Shown piece by piece: positions 62,923-64,000 of a stretch of DNA of 64,000 nucleotides. The stretch lies in NCBI RefSeq assembly GCF_000740795.1, contig NZ_JGYG01000001.1:434001-498000 (forward strand), in the 5' to 3' direction. Position numbers and translations under genes: made by a program. Positions within the stretch are counted from its first letter, which is position 1. Each line of letters opens with the position of its first letter. The DNA is from Haematobacter massiliensis. GTDB taxonomy: Bacteria; Pseudomonadota; Alphaproteobacteria; Rhodobacterales; Rhodobacteraceae. The notes under the pieces are model-generated. The model was not told where the DNA came from. It ran no database searches and saw nothing but the letters and a program-made list of their open reading frames with translations.

Positions 62923-63645
62923 ATGAAGAAAATCGCGATGACCGCCGCCGTTCTGGCGACGATGGCCGGTTCCGCATTCGCGCAGCAAGTGGTGCGGATC
63001 GGAACGGAGGGCGCATATGCTCCCTACAATTTCATCAACGACAGTGGCAAGCTCGACGGATATGAGGTCGAACTCGGCGGCGAACTCTGCAAGAGGCTCA
63101 GCCTGACCTGCGAATTCGTGCAGAACGACTGGGACACGATCATGGCGAACCTCAACTCGGGGAACTACGACCTGATCATGGCCGGCATGTCGATCACCGA
63201 GGAGCGGAAGAAGGACCGTCTGTTCACGCAGAACTACACCCCGCCCACCGTGTCTCTCTACGTCGCCGCCTCCGATGATGTCGATGTGACCAAGGGGATC
63301 GTTGCCGCCCAGACCGCAACCATCCAGGCGCAGCACGTGGCCGAATCCGGCGCGACACTTGTCGAGTTCGCGACGCCTGACGAAACCGTATCCGCCGTGC
63401 GCAACGGCGAGGCTGATGCCGTTCTCGCCGATCTGGATTACCTCCAACCGATCGTGGACCAGTCGAATGGGGAGCTGGTCATCGTTGATCGCGTGCAGCT
63501 TGGCGAAGGTGTCGGCGCGGCATTCCGCATGTCCGATGCGGCGCTCCGCGATCGTTTTGACGGCGTAATCGGAGAGATGAAACAGGACGGCACCATCAAC
63601 AAGCTCATTGTGAAATGGTTTGGCGAGGACGCCGTCGTTTATTGA
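62923..63645 (+). CDS. Periplasmic amino-acid-binding protein
   Basis: The 240-residue precursor has a Sec signal (cleaved after SAFA, residue 20) and an SBP_bac_3 domain starting VVRIGTEGAYAPYNFIND, with DWDTIMANLNSGNYDLIMAGMSIT. Lys/Arg/Orn/His-type ligand suggested by the Glu/Asp-rich pocket and the HisP-like ATPase. The ATG at 62923 gives a normal signal. A hairpin follows at 63655-63677. Confidence 0.9.
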   Translation: MKKIAMTAAVLATMAGSAFAQQVVRIGTEGAYAPYNFINDSGKLDGYEVELGGELCKRLSLTCEFVQNDWDTIMANLNSGNYDLIMAGMSITEERKKDRLFTQNYTPPTVSLYVAASDDVDVTKGIVAAQTATIQAQHVAESGATLVEFATPDETVSAVRNGEADAVLADLDYLQPIVDQSNGELVIVDRVQLGEGVGAAFRMSDAALRDRFDGVIGEMKQDGTINKLIVKWFGEDAVVY

Positions 63646-63654
63646 TGCCAGCGG

Positions 63655-63677
63655 GGATCGGGGCATGTCCCCGGTCC
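63655..63677 (+). other. Intra-operon hairpin after the amino-acid-binding protein gene
   Basis: GGATCGGGG (63655-63663) pairs with CCCCGGTCC (63669-63677), nine pairs including one GT, with a five-base loop. No T run. Like the hairpin at 45938-45963 it separates a binding-protein gene from a permease gene. Confidence 0.5.
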
Positions 63678-63706
63678 TCTCCCCTCCCGGATAGTCCGAG
63701 CCGCCG

Positions 63707-64000
63707 ATGTTCAGCTTCTGTACCGATCCTGCCACACTCGACGGTTTTCAATGGTATGCGTGCTACCTGACATCGGGTAAGCACCTGCTGTTCTACCGCT
63801 CCTTTTTGGTGGTGATCGCCCTTCTTCTCATCACCGCGCCGCTGGCGCTGGCGCTCGGTTTCGCCGGAGCGGTCGCCGCGCGCTCGCATTTCGCGCCGGT
63901 AAGCCTCATCGGTAAGGGCTACAGCGCCATGGTGCGCGGGGTGCCGGATATTGTGTTCTTCCTCTTCGTGCCGCTGATGATCGACCAGGGGCTGGAGTGG
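63707..64000 (+). CDS. Amino-acid ABC transporter permease, 3' end outside the window
   Basis: The open frame from ATG 63707 to the window end (98 residues) reads MFSFCTDPATLDGFQWYACY, then a membrane segment (VVIALLLITAPLALALGF) and a second beginning VRGVPDIVFFLFVPLM. The GYSAMVRGVPDIVFFLF motif is characteristic of HisQ-type permeases of polar amino-acid importers. Third gene of the importer; a HisM-type partner is expected beyond the edge. Confidence 0.88.
   Translation, partial: MFSFCTDPATLDGFQWYACYLTSGKHLLFYRSFLVVIALLLITAPLALALGFAGAVAARSHFAPVSLIGKGYSAMVRGVPDIVFFLFVPLMIDQGLEW

Noticed and set aside
1-64000. Mobile elements, prophage, CRISPR arrays, rRNA operons
   Set aside because: No transposase, integrase, phage structural gene, spaced direct-repeat array or rRNA sequence was recognised anywhere in the window.

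Overview
The window is high-GC chromosomal DNA from an alphaproteobacterium, most probably of the order Rhodobacterales (Roseobacter/Rhodobacter relatives). The grounds are the gene repertoire and its pairings: ccmI-ruvX-DUF1289, gfa-class III ADH-cytochrome c, tolC-pcm, purA-DUF2842, SecG followed by CTP synthase, an alphaproteobacterial SspB ending in a conserved SLDKFRK tail, a VPLPA-CTERM type surface protein, a DUF6280-like protein, and two-base or ATGA gene overlaps. No phage, insertion sequence, CRISPR array, rRNA or plasmid function was seen, so this is core and accessory chromosome rather than an island. About 61 protein genes and three tRNA genes (Gly-CCC, Asp-GTC, Tyr-GTA) are supported.

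Layout. 1-1822: end of ccmI, ruvX and a DUF1289 gene. 2320-5041: a predicted secreted, C-terminally sorted protein and a Na/Pi cotransporter behind a possible PHO box. 5154-8429: a D-aminopeptidase gene and a formaldehyde cluster (gfa, class III ADH, cytochrome c), in which the ADH has lost zinc ligands. 9091-17117: one long minus-strand operon with a complete branched-chain-amino-acid-type ABC importer and two acyl-CoA ligases. 17318-22335: LysR regulator, HpcH-type aldolase, DeoC and a tandem, apparently catalytically dead ALDH-like protein. 22440-38718: mostly housekeeping and amino-acid genes (sspB, an M20 amidohydrolase, pirin, metF, valS, an Lrp regulator facing a PLP decarboxylase, DUF2235, a HisC-like aminotransferase, DUF305, an AGXT-like aminotransferase, an MsbA-like exporter, ygfZ).

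38719-43348: a DUF6280-like gene behind a strikingly structured leader, a 0.9-kb gene-free stretch, a protein with PopZ-like architecture, tolC and pcm. 43667-51148: a PotABCD-like importer converging on a dat-dgcA-dgcN module that should turn D-alanine/D-glutamate into N-acetyl-L-glutamate. 51229-54281: PAQR protein, CoA-binding protein, a hairpin-rich transcript candidate next to a LexA-type box, a YHS protein, rlmB and tRNA-Tyr. 54435-64000: EamA transporter and thiamine diphosphokinase (overlapping tails), a hypothetical gene, DUF2842, purA, secG, pyrG, a lipoprotein, a TerB-like protein and the start of a polar amino-acid ABC importer cut by the window end.

The most unusual signals are the two RNA-structure candidates (38831-38919 and 52416-52573), the PopZ-like protein at 40257-41186, and two proteins that keep the fold but lose the catalytic residues of their families (ADH at 6630-7757, ALDH-like at 20128-22335). 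All functional calls rest on motif and family recognition by eye; no database search was possible.
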